Origin: Sporosarcina sp. | GTDB lineage: Bacteria; Bacillota; Bacilli; Bacillales_A; Planococcaceae | Direction of reading: 5' to 3' | DNA: 64,000 bases | Assembly (NCBI RefSeq): GCF_029257255.1 | Contig: NZ_JARICI010000014.1 | Coordinates: forward strand, 31,765 to 95,764 | Notes under the pieces: model-generated | The model's input: only the letters and a program-made list of their open reading frames with translations | Told to the model about the DNA's origin: nothing | Databases searched by the model: none | Position numbers and translations under genes: made by a program | Shown: positions 8,864-17,800 of the stretch, one piece after another | Layout: each line of letters starts with the position of its first letter | Position numbering within the stretch: the stretch's first letter is position 1

Positions 8864-10240
8864 TTAATTTCTAACAGTTACGTTTACATAAACACCCTGT
8901 TTCAATGGCTTTGACTGCAAGTTTTTCCAAGTGGGATGTATAACTAAAGTATAGGAAGCCCCGGGTTTTAAAGATTGTACTGGCTTTACTGTAATTGTTG
9001 ACTGGTTTGTTCTTTCTACTGTAATTGCTTGTGCTTTTCCACCTAATTCAATAAGCTGTACAGCATCTTTTACCAAATCTGACTGCATCGGCATATTCAT
9101 TTCTACACGAAAAGTCTTGGTGACTGGTACATTTTCCAATGCAGGCAATTTCTTATAGCCTGGTAATCGATTAATGAGCTGCTGTTTATGTGCAGCTTGA
9201 AGTTCTTCTCCTTCATCTGTCACCACGTCAGGAGCTACGCCCACTTGGTCGATTGTTCTTGCCCCGGGAGTAAGAAAGCGGGCAATGGTCATTTTCAACA
9301 CGCTGTCATCTGAAAGTTGGTACATAGTTTGCATTGTGCCTTTTCCATAAGTAGTTTGACCAAACAGCGTAGCAGCTTTGCGTTCTTTCACAGAGCCGGC
9401 TACCATTTCTGATGCGCTAGCGCTGTAGCCATTAACGAGCAATGCAACAGGTGCTTGAAATTGGTGTGGCTGTTTGATGACTGGGAAGGTTTCCGTCTTA
9501 TCCCGTGACCTCAGTTGAAATGCCTGCTTCATTTGAGGAAATAAACCCATCACTTGCTGGGCAGCTCCGACATACCCGCCACCATTATCGCGTAAATCTA
9601 AGATCCAGCTGTCAGCATTGGGCATTTGCTGAATAGCCTTTTGTATATTCAGTGCTGCATCGTTCGAAAAGCTATGCAGACGAATATAGCCTATATTGCC
9701 ACCGAGCATCCTACTTTCCACGTTCACAAGCTGTATTTCTTGCCGCTTCAATACTTTTTTGAATGTATCTGCGGAAGGGCGTACGAGTGTTAAAGTAACT
9801 GACGTATCAGCCGGCCCGCTAATAAAAGGAATGGCGGCTTGCACAGATTTTCCTGCGAGTGAATCACCATTCGCATGCGTAATGATATCACCTGCTAAAA
9901 TTCCCGCCTGCTCAGCAGGTGCACCCGGCACAACTGAGAGAATCTGAACTCCCAGCTCATGCTCTTCCAATACTACGCCGATACCGACAATGCGTTGCTC
10001 AATGCCATTCATAAATTGTTCGAATTCATTTTTTGTCATATAGACTGTGTAAGGATCCAATTCTTTTAGAATTTCGGAGACCTCTGGTTTATTCAGCACG
10101 TCTTCCGGAACTGAATCTACGTAATCAGTAGTGATCAGCTGACGGACTTCTTTTAGTACATCAGGATTGGCAAAAGTAGGTGCCGGTAATAAGAATAGAG
10201 CTAATGATAGAAATAGCAATGCGTGTAATTTATTTTTCAT
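8864..10240 (-). CDS. S41 C-terminal processing protease with a C-terminal Big_5-like domain
   Basis: The start is set at the ATG of MKNKLHALLF, preceded by TTAGGAG at an 8-base spacing; the track ORF runs 21 codons further without support. Layout of the 458 residues: signal peptide ending PTFAN, PDZ domain (about 75-150, IGVGVVLEEHELGVQILSV), then the S41 protease core with the serine in NGYSASASEMVAG and lysine/glutamine in YGKGTMQ, the Lys-Gln spacing known from CtpA/CtpB. The last 80 residues (KTFRVEMNMPMQSDLVKDAV...) look like an SbsA Ig-like (Big_5) domain instead of the peptidoglycan-binding domain common in Bacillus Ctp proteins. It should act outside the membrane, probably on wall or secreted proteins. 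Neighbours are surface-protein genes, suggesting a processing role. Confidence 0.88.
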   Translation of the reverse strand: MKNKLHALLFLSLALFLLPAPTFANPDVLKEVRQLITTDYVDSVPEDVLNKPEVSEILKELDPYTVYMTKNEFEQFMNGIEQRIVGIGVVLEEHELGVQILSVVPGAPAEQAGILAGDIITHANGDSLAGKSVQAAIPFISGPADTSVTLTLVRPSADTFKKVLKRQEIQLVNVESRMLGGNIGYIRLHSFSNDAALNIQKAIQQMPNADSWILDLRDNGGGYVGAAQQVMGLFPQMKQAFQLRSRDKTETFPVIKQPHQFQAPVALLVNGYSASASEMVAGSVKERKAATLFGQTTYGKGTMQTMYQLSDDSVLKMTIARFLTPGARTIDQVGVAPDVVTDEGEELQAAHKQQLINRLPGYKKLPALENVPVTKTFRVEMNMPMQSDLVKDAVQLIELGGKAQAITVERTNQSTITVKPVQSLKPGASYTLVIHPTWKNLQSKPLKQGVYVNVTVRN

Positions 10241-10377
10241 AGCACAGTCTCCTAAAGACAATTTTGATTTAAGAGTGGAACAAAAAATATTTAGTAAAAA
10301 CAATCGTAGTCTGCTGTCAGGCTAAGATTGTCAACGTAATTTCACTAATACTATGATGTTAGTTTCCTAGTAAAATC

Positions 10378-11070
10378 TTATTTAATTGAATCAATTACAA
10401 AATCAGGTTCTTCGGAGGGTTCAGGTATTACAGGTGTATCTGGTGACTTAACTTTTTCACTTCTGGTGACAAATGATGCAAGCTGGCTGCGGGTAACCAA
10501 TTCGCCTGGAGAGTATGTTGTCGGTGTAGTGCCTGTTGTGATATTAAGAATCCGCAATGATTCAACATAAGGGGCGAACCATTGCTTACTCGACACATCT
10601 GTAAATGGCGACATTGCATTTTTATCGGCTTCTTCAAAATTAAATCCTTTGATAATCATTTTTGACATATGGGCTCTTGTCATGGATTGATTCGGTTTAA
10701 AAGTCTGATCTTCATAGCCACTGATTACCCCGGCTTCTACTAAAGCAGCAATATGTCCATAGTATTGGTGAGCAGTTGAAATATCTATAAATCCCGGATT
10801 TTTCACTTTTTGAGTATCCAGCTGTAAAACGTTTGCTATGATTTTTGCTGCCTGTCCGCGTGTCACGTTTGCTGCAGGGCGGAAGGTGCCGTCTGGATAA
10901 CCGCTGATATATCCTCTTGAAGATAAACTGATAACGGCCTCGTAATATGCTCTGTGTTTTGGTACATCTGTAAATTCGATGCTTTTGCTTTGTACGTATC
11001 CAATAGACGATACGGATATAACGCTGACTATAAGTACAACAACGAGTGATTTAATTAATTTACTTTTCAT
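10378..11070 (-). CDS. SLH-only secreted protein (copy A)
   Basis: 230 residues consisting of a signal peptide (MKSKLIKSLVVVLIVSV) and three complete SLH repeats: EFTDV...GYISGYPDGTFRP, GFIDI...GVISGYEDQTFKP and PFTDV...TTGTTPTTYSP, then a 30-residue tail ending DFVIDSIK. No effector domain is present. It is closely paralogous to the gene at 12686-13363 across its entire length, including the tail. A protein of only SLH repeats could decorate or compete for wall polymer sites; this is inference. The ribosome binding site AAAAGGAG precedes ATG. It is on the same strand as, and about 140 bases from, the protease gene, so the two might be cotranscribed. Confidence 0.85.
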   Translation of the reverse strand: MKSKLIKSLVVVLIVSVISVSSIGYVQSKSIEFTDVPKHRAYYEAVISLSSRGYISGYPDGTFRPAANVTRGQAAKIIANVLQLDTQKVKNPGFIDISTAHQYYGHIAALVEAGVISGYEDQTFKPNQSMTRAHMSKMIIKGFNFEEADKNAMSPFTDVSSKQWFAPYVESLRILNITTGTTPTTYSPGELVTRSQLASFVTRSEKVKSPDTPVIPEPSEEPDFVIDSIK

Positions 11071-11339
11071 GTTCGTATACTCCTTTTCTATTTATCCATA
11101 GTTAATAATATCATAGAATCTTTGCCTCTCAACAAAATATTGGTGTTATTTACCAAATTGATTGGGGGCGATAGAATTTTTGCGTGAAGTGATTAATAGT
11201 TAATTAGAAATTATAAGGCAGATACAGAATATCTTGTTACTATCCAACTGGAATCATAAGTACAACTGGATCGACATTTCGTGATAATGTGCAATTGTCC
11301 TTTCAAACTGTGAAGAAGCTTATAATGAGGACTTCACAC

Positions 11340-11374
11340 AGAACTGTGTCTGAATTGTGTGGCACACAGGCACC
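11340..11374 (+). repeat. REP-like element copy with core GAATTGTGTGGCACACAG
   Basis: Almost full 38-bp family member (two GAATTGTGT-type half units, then GGCACACAGGCACC). The downstream end is part of a perfect 16-bp tandem duplication ACAGGCACCACCCACT at 11366-11381 and 11382-11397. It abuts a comM fragment. Confidence 0.8.
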
Positions 11375-11400
11375 ACCCACTACAGGCACCACCCACTAGC

Positions 11401-11558
11401 GTCTGCAGGTCTGACAGCGTTCTCGCAATGCGGATTAATTTCACTTGTGTTCGGTTGCTCCACTTTTCCGCAAAGCACACCTCGCTGATCAAAGACCGCT
11501 GAATCATAGACATGCCAGCAAGCTTATCCAATAGCTGAAATGGAACGGTTCCGTTCAT
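11401..11558 (-). pseudogene. comM fragment 1 (C-terminal part)
   Basis: Translates to NGTVPFQLLDKLAGMS...FAEKWSNRTQVKLIRIA...RTLSDLQ, which matches the C-terminal domain of the comM gene at the window start (NGSVSFQLLDSLAEMS...FSQKWSNRTQVKLIRIA...). The match stops at DLQ, where the REP tandem begins, and at the other end where the transposase fragment begins. The ORF track extends it into repeat sequence. It has no start site of its own. Confidence 0.85.
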
Positions 11559-11720
11559 CCTTTTAGTTCATTTCCAATCTACGCTGGACAGCAGCCGTCT
11601 GCTGATTTTGCTTTCCCCGCTACCGATACACTTCCCACAGTTTTTCCTCCACCCATGAAGAAAACTATAAAGGCATATGTCGAAAATTGTCTGGCTGAAT
11701 TAAAGGAAGGTACGTTGTAG
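11559..11720 (+). pseudogene. RAYT C-terminal fragment
   Basis: In the plus frame this reads PFSSFPIYAGQQP...LPTVFPPPMKKTIKAYVENCLAEL and stops at TAG 11718. It corresponds to the C-terminal ends of RAYT 1 (FSSFPVYAQKRP...LPPPMEKSADAYVKFC) and RAYT 2 (PFSSFPVYASRQT). It starts exactly where comM fragment 1, on the opposite strand, ends, and a REP-like sequence follows it as in the intact loci. It is not in the ORF track because no start codon precedes it. Confidence 0.75.
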
Positions 11721-11745
11721 AACGTTGAGGTATTTAGTAGTCTTA

Positions 11746-11784
11746 CTAGAATTGTTTCTGAATTGTGGGGGACTTGGTGCCTGT
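11746..11784 (+). repeat. REP-like element, variant 3' half
   Basis: Begins with the family sequence AGAATTGTTTCTGAATTGTG and then diverges to GGGGACTTGGTGCC. The 3' half resembles the copy behind RAYT 1. It lies 26 bases behind the RAYT fragment stop. Confidence 0.6.
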
Positions 11785-11844
11785 ATTTCCTTCCCAAACA
11801 TGTTACACTAACACCTATCACAAATTCAGAAAGGATTGATTCGG

Positions 11845-12294
11845 ATGGGGAAACTAAAGATTCTAAGTATGGGCCTATTTCTGAGCATACTGTTAATAGG
11901 CTGTTCGGCTAATGATCAAAAAGATGAGGGAACAAATGATAAACCTGCAGACGATTCGACAGAGCAGGTGAAACCAGAGAAGCAGGATGATGCAGACAAA
12001 CCAGATGAAGAAGCAGAGCAGTCAGATGCATCAGGAACGACAGAGCTATCTGTAGAAAAAGAGACAGCGGATGAAATTTCTAAAGACGAAAATGTAGAAG
12101 ATGCGATTATTCAGCTGGAGACGGTTGGAGAGAATAAATATGTCAATGCACATATTAAATTCAAAGAATTTGTAAAAGGTGAGGAAACAGCTAAAGGGTA
12201 TGCTGATCAGCTAAAAGAGAAATATCCCGAACGTACGGTGGATATAATTTTGAGCAGAGATGGCGATGTGTTGTATCAAGACACGTTTAAATAA
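11845..12294 (+). CDS. Small acidic lipoprotein B (paralogue of 5486-5938)
   Basis: ATG 11845 lies 8-9 bases after GAAAGGA. Lipobox LIGC is followed by a D/E/K-rich linker and the same C-terminal domain as lipoprotein A (TTELSVEKETADEI...NVEDAIIQLETVGEN...ILSRDGDVLYQ). Identity is high in the signal peptide and domain and low in the linker, which is typical of a surface lipoprotein whose linker is free to drift. 149 residues. Its downstream terminator is also of the same hairpin family as lipoprotein A's, so the unit promoter-gene-terminator appears duplicated. Function is unknown. Confidence 0.75.
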   Translation: MGKLKILSMGLFLSILLIGCSANDQKDEGTNDKPADDSTEQVKPEKQDDADKPDEEAEQSDASGTTELSVEKETADEISKDENVEDAIIQLETVGENKYVNAHIKFKEFVKGEETAKGYADQLKEKYPERTVDIILSRDGDVLYQDTFK

Positions 12295-12392
12295 GTGCTA
12301 GGCTATTTAGTAGGTTTTTTCTAAGTATTGATGCCTGAGCATTATGAAATGTTTATAATGCTCAAATAGTGTGTTAGGATATTGAAAGATGG

Positions 12393-12434
12393 AGAGAGTC
12401 CTTTGATCGAGAAATCGGTCAAGGGGCTTTTCTC
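12393..12434 (+). terminator. Rho-independent terminator (family copy 4)
   Basis: GAGTCCTTTGATCGA-GAAA-TCGGTCAAGGGGC followed by TTTTCTC. Same hairpin family as 3333, 5299 and 6004. It rules out the 90-aa minus ORF drawn across it. Confidence 0.8.
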
Positions 12435-12630
12435 TTGCTTTAGAAAAGTTGGCACTTGATATAGTATTGTAATTTGTAAATGTAGATTTCTGAAAAAACT
12501 TATCTGGTAAAGTTAATGTTTCGAAATAAGATGTTGTATACATTCCATGTCGGTGGTTGTAAATCACGCCGTTGAACATGGTACGGTGAGCAGTTACTAG
12601 AAAAATGAGTTAAATTAAATAAAAACACAA

Positions 12631-12662
12631 AAACCGCCTTGGTCCAAGAACCAAGGCGGTTT
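12631..12662 (-). terminator. Terminator of SLH-only protein B gene
   Basis: Perfect 12-bp arms AAACCGCCTTGG / CCAAGGCGGTTT with an 8-base loop. On the minus strand it continues into TTGTGTTTTTATTT. Confidence 0.9.
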
Positions 12663-12685
12663 GATTATATTATTTGAGAATCAAA

Positions 12686-13363
12686 CTACTCAATCGAATC
12701 TACAACGAAATCCGGATCAGTTGGTACTGAAGGTGATGAAATAGCACTTTCACTTCTAGTTACAAATGCAGCTAATTGGCTGCGTGTCACGAACTGGCTT
12801 GGTGAAAATGTTGTTGGTGTTGTACCTGTTGTAATATTGTTTATACGTAAAGACTCCACATAAGGAGCAAACCAATGTTTTTTGGTAACGTCGGTAAATG
12901 GTGAAGATACGTTTTGACTCGCTTCCTTAAAACCGAACCCTTTAATAATCATTTTAGACATATGAGCTCTTGTCATCTGTTCTCCTGGTTTAAATGTCTG
13001 ATCTTCAAAACCGGAAATTACACCCGCTTCAACTAAAGCGGCAATATAGCCGTAATACTGATGTGCCGTAGAAATGTCTTTAAATCCTGGATTTTTCACG
13101 TTTTTCACATCAAGTTTTAAGACATTTGCTATAATTTTTGTTGCTTGGCCACGTGTTACATTTGCACCCGGTTTAAACGTACCATCTGGAAATCCACTGA
13201 TGTAACCACGGGAAGCTAAACTGTTTACCGCATCATAGTAAGGTTTACTTTGAGGAACATCTGTAAATTGGACATTTTTACTCTGTGCGCTTCCTATTGA
13301 AGAAGTGGACATAACGCCAATAAACAGAATAGCGGTGATAGATTTTAATAACTTGCTTTTCAT
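12686..13363 (-). CDS. SLH-only secreted protein (copy B)
   Basis: 225 residues: signal peptide MKSKLLKSITAILFIGVM, three SLH repeats (QFTDV...GYISGFPDGTFKP, GFKDI...GVISGFEDQTFKP, PFTDV...TTGTTPTTFSP) and the short tail DFVVDSIE. It is the close paralogue of 10378-11070. All three repeats keep the canonical G-Y/F-x-D-G/Q-x-F and TR motifs, so wall-polymer binding should be intact. AAAGGGTG-type ribosome binding site before ATG. It has its own strong terminator, suggesting high expression. The divergent neighbour is the large repeat protein gene. Confidence 0.87.
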   Translation of the reverse strand: MKSKLLKSITAILFIGVMSTSSIGSAQSKNVQFTDVPQSKPYYDAVNSLASRGYISGFPDGTFKPGANVTRGQATKIIANVLKLDVKNVKNPGFKDISTAHQYYGYIAALVEAGVISGFEDQTFKPGEQMTRAHMSKMIIKGFGFKEASQNVSSPFTDVTKKHWFAPYVESLRINNITTGTTPTTFSPSQFVTRSQLAAFVTRSESAISSPSVPTDPDFVVDSIE

Positions 13364-13591
13364 ACTCGTAAAACACCCTTTCTACTTTTCTACTCCTATA
13401 TTAGCATATACTAAAGACGGGATGTATGTAGGAATAACTTATTTTTCTATATGGGTAATTTAGCTAAATAAATGCATCACGCTGCCGATATAACTAGGGG
13501 GACTGAAATGGGTTATATTGTGATATTTGGAATTATAGAAAGTTTCTCATGAAAAAGTCTACTTATTTTGTACAGAAAAGGAGAGAAACAG

Positions 13592-16500
13592 ATGAAATCA
13601 GCGGGCAGTCAAAAGCAATGGTGGAAAACAATCCTTTATCCACTTTTAGCGGCAATTATCATTTTCTCAACGACTATGCCAGGTTTGGCAATGGCGATTG
13701 GCGGCGGAGAGACACAAGTCAATATTACGACCAAGGTAGGACTAGGACCAGATCCTAAAATTATTACAGAGCAAAAGATTAAAGATGCTTCAACAGGTAT
13801 AGAAGTTGAATTAAAACTGACAGATGAAAAATGGGCGAGTGACGTATTATCAAAGAAACAGCTTATATTGGATGGCATGAGTGCTGATATAGAAACTTCC
13901 GTTTGGAATAAGTATAAAAAAGACATCTATATTAAAGAGAAGGACGGTGACATAGAGGATAGCACTCGAGAAACCTTAACGTTGGTTCTACCGAATAATC
14001 CAACTACAGAATATAAAATATCAGGCAACCAAAAAATCACTATCAATCTCTCTCCTAGCCTGATTGAGAATTGGCCTGGAACAGTACAATCTGCAGAATT
14101 TATCATTCATGCAACACCTCGCATTTCACTGGGGGGGAGCATTACGAATGGTACTACTTTAGAAGATCTGCAAAAAGGCGGAAAAATGATTGAAATTTCT
14201 TTGTTAAATGCAACTTGGGATGAAGCGAAAATATCTCAAATTACCTATTTTAATGAATTTTTAAAAAGTTTTACAGATGGAAGTGGACAGTGGGATGTCG
14301 CCGATAAATTAAAGAACACTGACCCGAACAAAGTCGTTTCTTATTCGGACGATATGCGAACTTTAAAACTTAAACTACCAGCTTATTCTGATATTAGTCA
14401 TGTTGGGAAGGCTTTTTTTCAATTAAATAAAAGTAGTTTAAATCCAGACACTACATTCTATATTATTGATAAAGTGAATATTAACGGTTATGTAGATATG
14501 GTAGGCGGTGAAGAATTAACTGATCATAATATTGATGGTACCGATATAAAGTTTGGTATAAGTAACGTTGGAACACCTTCACTAGTTGTCGACCCTATAG
14601 ATACCACTTTCAGAGAAGATCAGTTAAAAGCGGATCAAAACACGCTTAAGTTAACGTTGAATAACGCGAAGTGGGATATTGGGACACCTCAAAAGAAGTT
14701 AGTATTAATCGACTCCCTTTCGACGAAGGATCAGCCTGAAGAGTGGGAGAAAGTAAAGAAAGCTTTAATTACAACAATTAATGAATCAGGTAATTGGGGG
14801 GTTAGCCCAGTAGATAACAAAAGTACGTTAACAATTACCTATCCGGCGATAGAAAGTTCTTACTCACTGACAAAAGATCAAGTGATTACATTGAAAGTAC
14901 CACATCAAATTCTAGAGAGTGATGTAAACCTAGCGGATGCGAAGTTTACAGTTGCAGCACAACCTAAAATGTTGATTTCTGGAACCGCAACATCCATGAC
15001 GCCAATTGATTTCTCGAAGGGCGGCAAAACCATCATCTTAACATTGGTGAAAGCGGAGTGGAAAGGTAACATTGCTACAAATACTACGGCAAGAGAAAGT
15101 TTACTAGATGCATTCACTTGGCCAAACGCAGAAGTGGGTAATGCTGTAAAAGCGCGAGGTAGTGTAAAACGCACAAATGATAAAACAGTAGTAATCACTT
15201 TACCTAGCATATCGGAGAAAGTTTTGAATAAGATTCAGTTTACTCCTAGTACTTCACAATTAGAAGTTGTTCCAAGTGGTGCAGGAGCTCTTGTCGTCAA
15301 TCCACTTGATGCTATCCTAATAGAAAGTGTCAATACAGATATACCGACAGTGTCCGGTACGATAAAAGACAATACTAATGAATTTGATATTGTAACAGGT
15401 GGTAAAGTAGTCACGTTAACATTGAAAAATGATGCGTGGGCAAAGAATCTTAATCCTGCCGCAATTACTATCACCGGAAACGGAAAAACTATTAATCTTT
15501 CAGGTGCGACCGTTGAGCGCAAAAGTGACACAGTAATCAATTTGAAATTGCCGGCACAAACTAGTTTTGGGCTTGCAGAAGACACTGCGTTTAAAATAGA
15601 TATTCCGGCAAGTTTGCTTACTGCATCAATTAATTCTATTCCTGTTCCATCTGCATTCACAGTGGCAGCTGTAAAAGCGGACTTTTCAGGAACAGCCAGT
15701 AAGGGCATTGATGCTCAAGAAGTGCAAAAAGGTGGAAAAACCATTGTCATTACGCTGAAAAATGCGGAATTTAAGCCGGATGCAAAACCAACATTTAATC
15801 AGATCTTTGGAACCGGCAACGTATGGTCTTCAATTGGCGTTATTCCAGACGCTACGATCAGTAAAAATAAAATGACTATTAAATTGCCTGCTTTGCCTAA
15901 CTATAGTCCAACCGCTACAAATCAGTATGATGTTAAAGTGCCTAACTCGATCATTAAAGATGCACCTGGCATAGGTGAGAAAAAAGCTGGTGAGCTATCA
16001 CTCGGTGCGATAGTCAGTGCAACAATAAGTGGAACTTTAACCGAAAAGAATATTCAAAAAGGTGGAAGTAGTATCCGGTTAACACTGAACTCACCTAAAT
16101 GGGATCCGGCTATTACGACAACTAAAGCGAAAAAGTCTGCTTTATTAAAAGGCTTTTCTGTTACAGACCAAACAAAAGAATGGTCACTTGCTGTATCTTC
16201 GATTGTAGATAAAGGGACTTTCAGTATTTCGGGAAGTACGCTAACGATTTTAATACCTGCTACACCAAACTATGCAATTGTTCGTGACCAAAAAGTGAAT
16301 GTTACGATACCGAAAAGTGTTTTAGTGGATTATAAGTATGATATACCGGCGAGCATGCTCACGGTGAAAGTACCAGAGATGTATGATAGTACGTTGACTT
16401 CGTTTTCGAATGAATTAAGCAATTTGACTAATATGATTAACACGCACGGCCTTGACGCGATTCGTGTGAAAGTTCCTGAGAAACACATTCACTCCATTAC

Positions 16501-16885
16501 AATGAATACTACTGAAATCAATAAGAAAAAGATTTCTACAATTGAGATTGAAACAAGCAATAAAGTGCAAAGCATCCAAGCTACTTTATCACCAGGAAAC
16601 GGTGAATTGGTGAAAAATGCCGATGGTTCGAATGTATTCACTTTTGTATATGATGAAGTATATGAAAACAGTACGTTGGAAATAGTAGCGAAGGTTTATG
16701 GTGAAACGAAGCCTGAAAAGGTGTATAAAAAAATTGCAAAAGGTAAAAAGGTAGAAACTGAAATCCCGAAAAATCCGCTTGATGGTTCATACTCACTTTA
16801 TACGATATTAACGGATAAATCCTTACTCACTAATATCTTGAAGTATTATACATTGGATGATTTGAAAATCGGGATATCGAATTAA
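13592..16885 (+). CDS. Large secreted repeat protein (1097 aa), probable surface/S-layer component
   Basis: AAAAGGAGAG seven bases before ATG 13592 fixes the start (the track start is 8 codons upstream). After a signal peptide (WWKTILYPLLAAIIIFSTTMPGL) about six copies of a roughly 130-150 residue unit can be seen, each opened by a strand such as QKGGKMIEISLLNATWD, SKGGKTIILTLVKAEWK, VTGGKVVTLTLKNDAW, QKGGKTIVITLKNAEF and QKGGSSIRLTLNSPKW, and each closed by LKLPA..., KVP or IPxS segments. No cysteine-rich, transmembrane or LPXTG signal is visible and there are no SLH repeats. Only 15 bases separate it from the Big_5 gene downstream, so they form an operon. The repeat family is not recognised with certainty. 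Confidence 0.75.
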   Translation: MKSAGSQKQWWKTILYPLLAAIIIFSTTMPGLAMAIGGGETQVNITTKVGLGPDPKIITEQKIKDASTGIEVELKLTDEKWASDVLSKKQLILDGMSADIETSVWNKYKKDIYIKEKDGDIEDSTRETLTLVLPNNPTTEYKISGNQKITINLSPSLIENWPGTVQSAEFIIHATPRISLGGSITNGTTLEDLQKGGKMIEISLLNATWDEAKISQITYFNEFLKSFTDGSGQWDVADKLKNTDPNKVVSYSDDMRTLKLKLPAYSDISHVGKAFFQLNKSSLNPDTTFYIIDKVNINGYVDMVGGEELTDHNIDGTDIKFGISNVGTPSLVVDPIDTTFREDQLKADQNTLKLTLNNAKWDIGTPQKKLVLIDSLSTKDQPEEWEKVKKALITTINESGNWGVSPVDNKSTLTITYPAIESSYSLTKDQVITLKVPHQILESDVNLADAKFTVAAQPKMLISGTATSMTPIDFSKGGKTIILTLVKAEWKGNIATNTTARESLLDAFTWPNAEVGNAVKARGSVKRTNDKTVVITLPSISEKVLNKIQFTPSTSQLEVVPSGAGALVVNPLDAILIESVNTDIPTVSGTIKDNTNEFDIVTGGKVVTLTLKNDAWAKNLNPAAITITGNGKTINLSGATVERKSDTVINLKLPAQTSFGLAEDTAFKIDIPASLLTASINSIPVPSAFTVAAVKADFSGTASKGIDAQEVQKGGKTIVITLKNAEFKPDAKPTFNQIFGTGNVWSSIGVIPDATISKNKMTIKLPALPNYSPTATNQYDVKVPNSIIKDAPGIGEKKAGELSLGAIVSATISGTLTEKNIQKGGSSIRLTLNSPKWDPAITTTKAKKSALLKGFSVTDQTKEWSLAVSSIVDKGTFSISGSTLTILIPATPNYAIVRDQKVNVTIPKSVLVDYKYDIPASMLTVKVPEMYDSTLTSFSNELSNLTNMINTHGLDAIRVKVPEKHIHSITMNTTEINKKKISTIEIETSNKVQSIQATLSPGNGELVKNADGSNVFTFVYDEVYENSTLEIVAKVYGETKPEKVYKKIAKGKKVETEIPKNPLDGSYSLYTILTDKSLLTNILKYYTLDDLKIGISN

Positions 16886-16900
16886 GGATGGTGACTTATA

Positions 16901-17521
16901 GTGAAATTGCATCAAAAATTCGCATTAACTTGGATGCTGGCATTGACTTTACTTATTGCGCTTGTCCCTACTGCATTCGCACAGACTTTTCCTTCTGAAC
17001 CGATAGAAAATCTGACAAAATCATGGAAGGTCAAGTTCAGTCAGCCGGTGGACCCGAATTCCGTAACAGCGAACAATATTTATATTTTAGATGGAAGTAA
17101 AAAAATTTCAACCAGCCTAAAACTATTAAACGGGGGATCTGTAGTGGAAATTACTCCTCTAACACCGTATGAACCGGGTAAATCGTATAAGCTGGAGGTA
17201 GCAGGCACGATGAAGTCTGCGACAGGCGGAATTATCCATTCTAAGACTACGAAGCTCTTTGATGTTTTGGATAACAAAGCTGCTATTCAATCCATTTGGC
17301 ATACATCGGAAACAGTTTTGAATCAGGATATTACTAATTTTAGAATTGTGACAAGGTCAGATGTTCACACTGTCAAAGTGAACGGGGTCGAATTGCCATT
17401 GACAGGCTGGAATGAATTTTCTCGTGGCTTTAACAATGTAAAGCCAGGTGCTTCCGTAACCATTAAGGCGTATGATAGCAATAAAAAAACTTTAGAAACA
17501 AAAATGTATAAGGTTGAATAA
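16901..17521 (+). CDS. Secreted SbsA Ig-like (Big_5) protein
   Basis: GTG start 12 bases after AAGGATGGTG; 206 residues. Signal peptide ending TAFAQ, then a Big_5-like domain (KSWKVKFSQPVDPNSVTANN...VEITPLTPYEPGKSYKLEV, about residues 38-120), then a second beta-rich domain. The Big_5 segment is strikingly like the N-terminal domain of the glucosaminidase at 39.4 kb (KTWKISFNKPVDRKTVTNKS). Such domains occur in S-layer and other wall-attached proteins of Bacillales. Cotranscribed with the 1097-residue protein and ended by the terminator at 17649. Confidence 0.75.
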   Translation: MKLHQKFALTWMLALTLLIALVPTAFAQTFPSEPIENLTKSWKVKFSQPVDPNSVTANNIYILDGSKKISTSLKLLNGGSVVEITPLTPYEPGKSYKLEVAGTMKSATGGIIHSKTTKLFDVLDNKAAIQSIWHTSETVLNQDITNFRIVTRSDVHTVKVNGVELPLTGWNEFSRGFNNVKPGASVTIKAYDSNKKTLETKMYKVE

Positions 17522-17648
17522 CAGGTAATCGAACGGACTGAATGTCATTGAGTAATGATATGTAGTACAATTGCAGCCTTGATAAGCTAAGGCGATACAC
17601 AGAAAATAAGTAAGCTTTTTAAATGAGTTGCTATTGTGTTTGGTAGAG

Positions 17649-17689
17649 AATCCCCTAACCGACAGCTAGTTGGTTAGGGGATTTCTTTT
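17649..17689 (+). terminator. Terminator of the surface repeat protein operon
   Basis: Perfect 12-bp arms AATCCCCTAACC / GGTTAGGGGATT with loop GACAGCTAGTT, followed by TCTTTT. Confidence 0.88.
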
Positions 17690-17800
17690 AAATTGCTGCC
17701 ATTCAATAAGTAAATATAATCAGCTACAAGTATGATGATTAGTTCAATTGGTGCGTGAAAGAATGGACGAACAAATCATAACTATGGGATCGTATGGAAG

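Noticed and set aside
11579-11821. 80-aa minus ORF
   Set aside because: Shadow of the RAYT C-terminal fragment and REP-like element read on the other strand.
12307-12579. 90-aa minus ORF
   Set aside because: It runs across the terminator of lipoprotein B and has no ribosome binding site.
13549-13758. 69-aa plus ORF overlapping the start of the 1097-residue protein gene
   Set aside because: Out of frame with the ribosome-binding-site-supported gene and covering its signal peptide; no own ribosome binding site.
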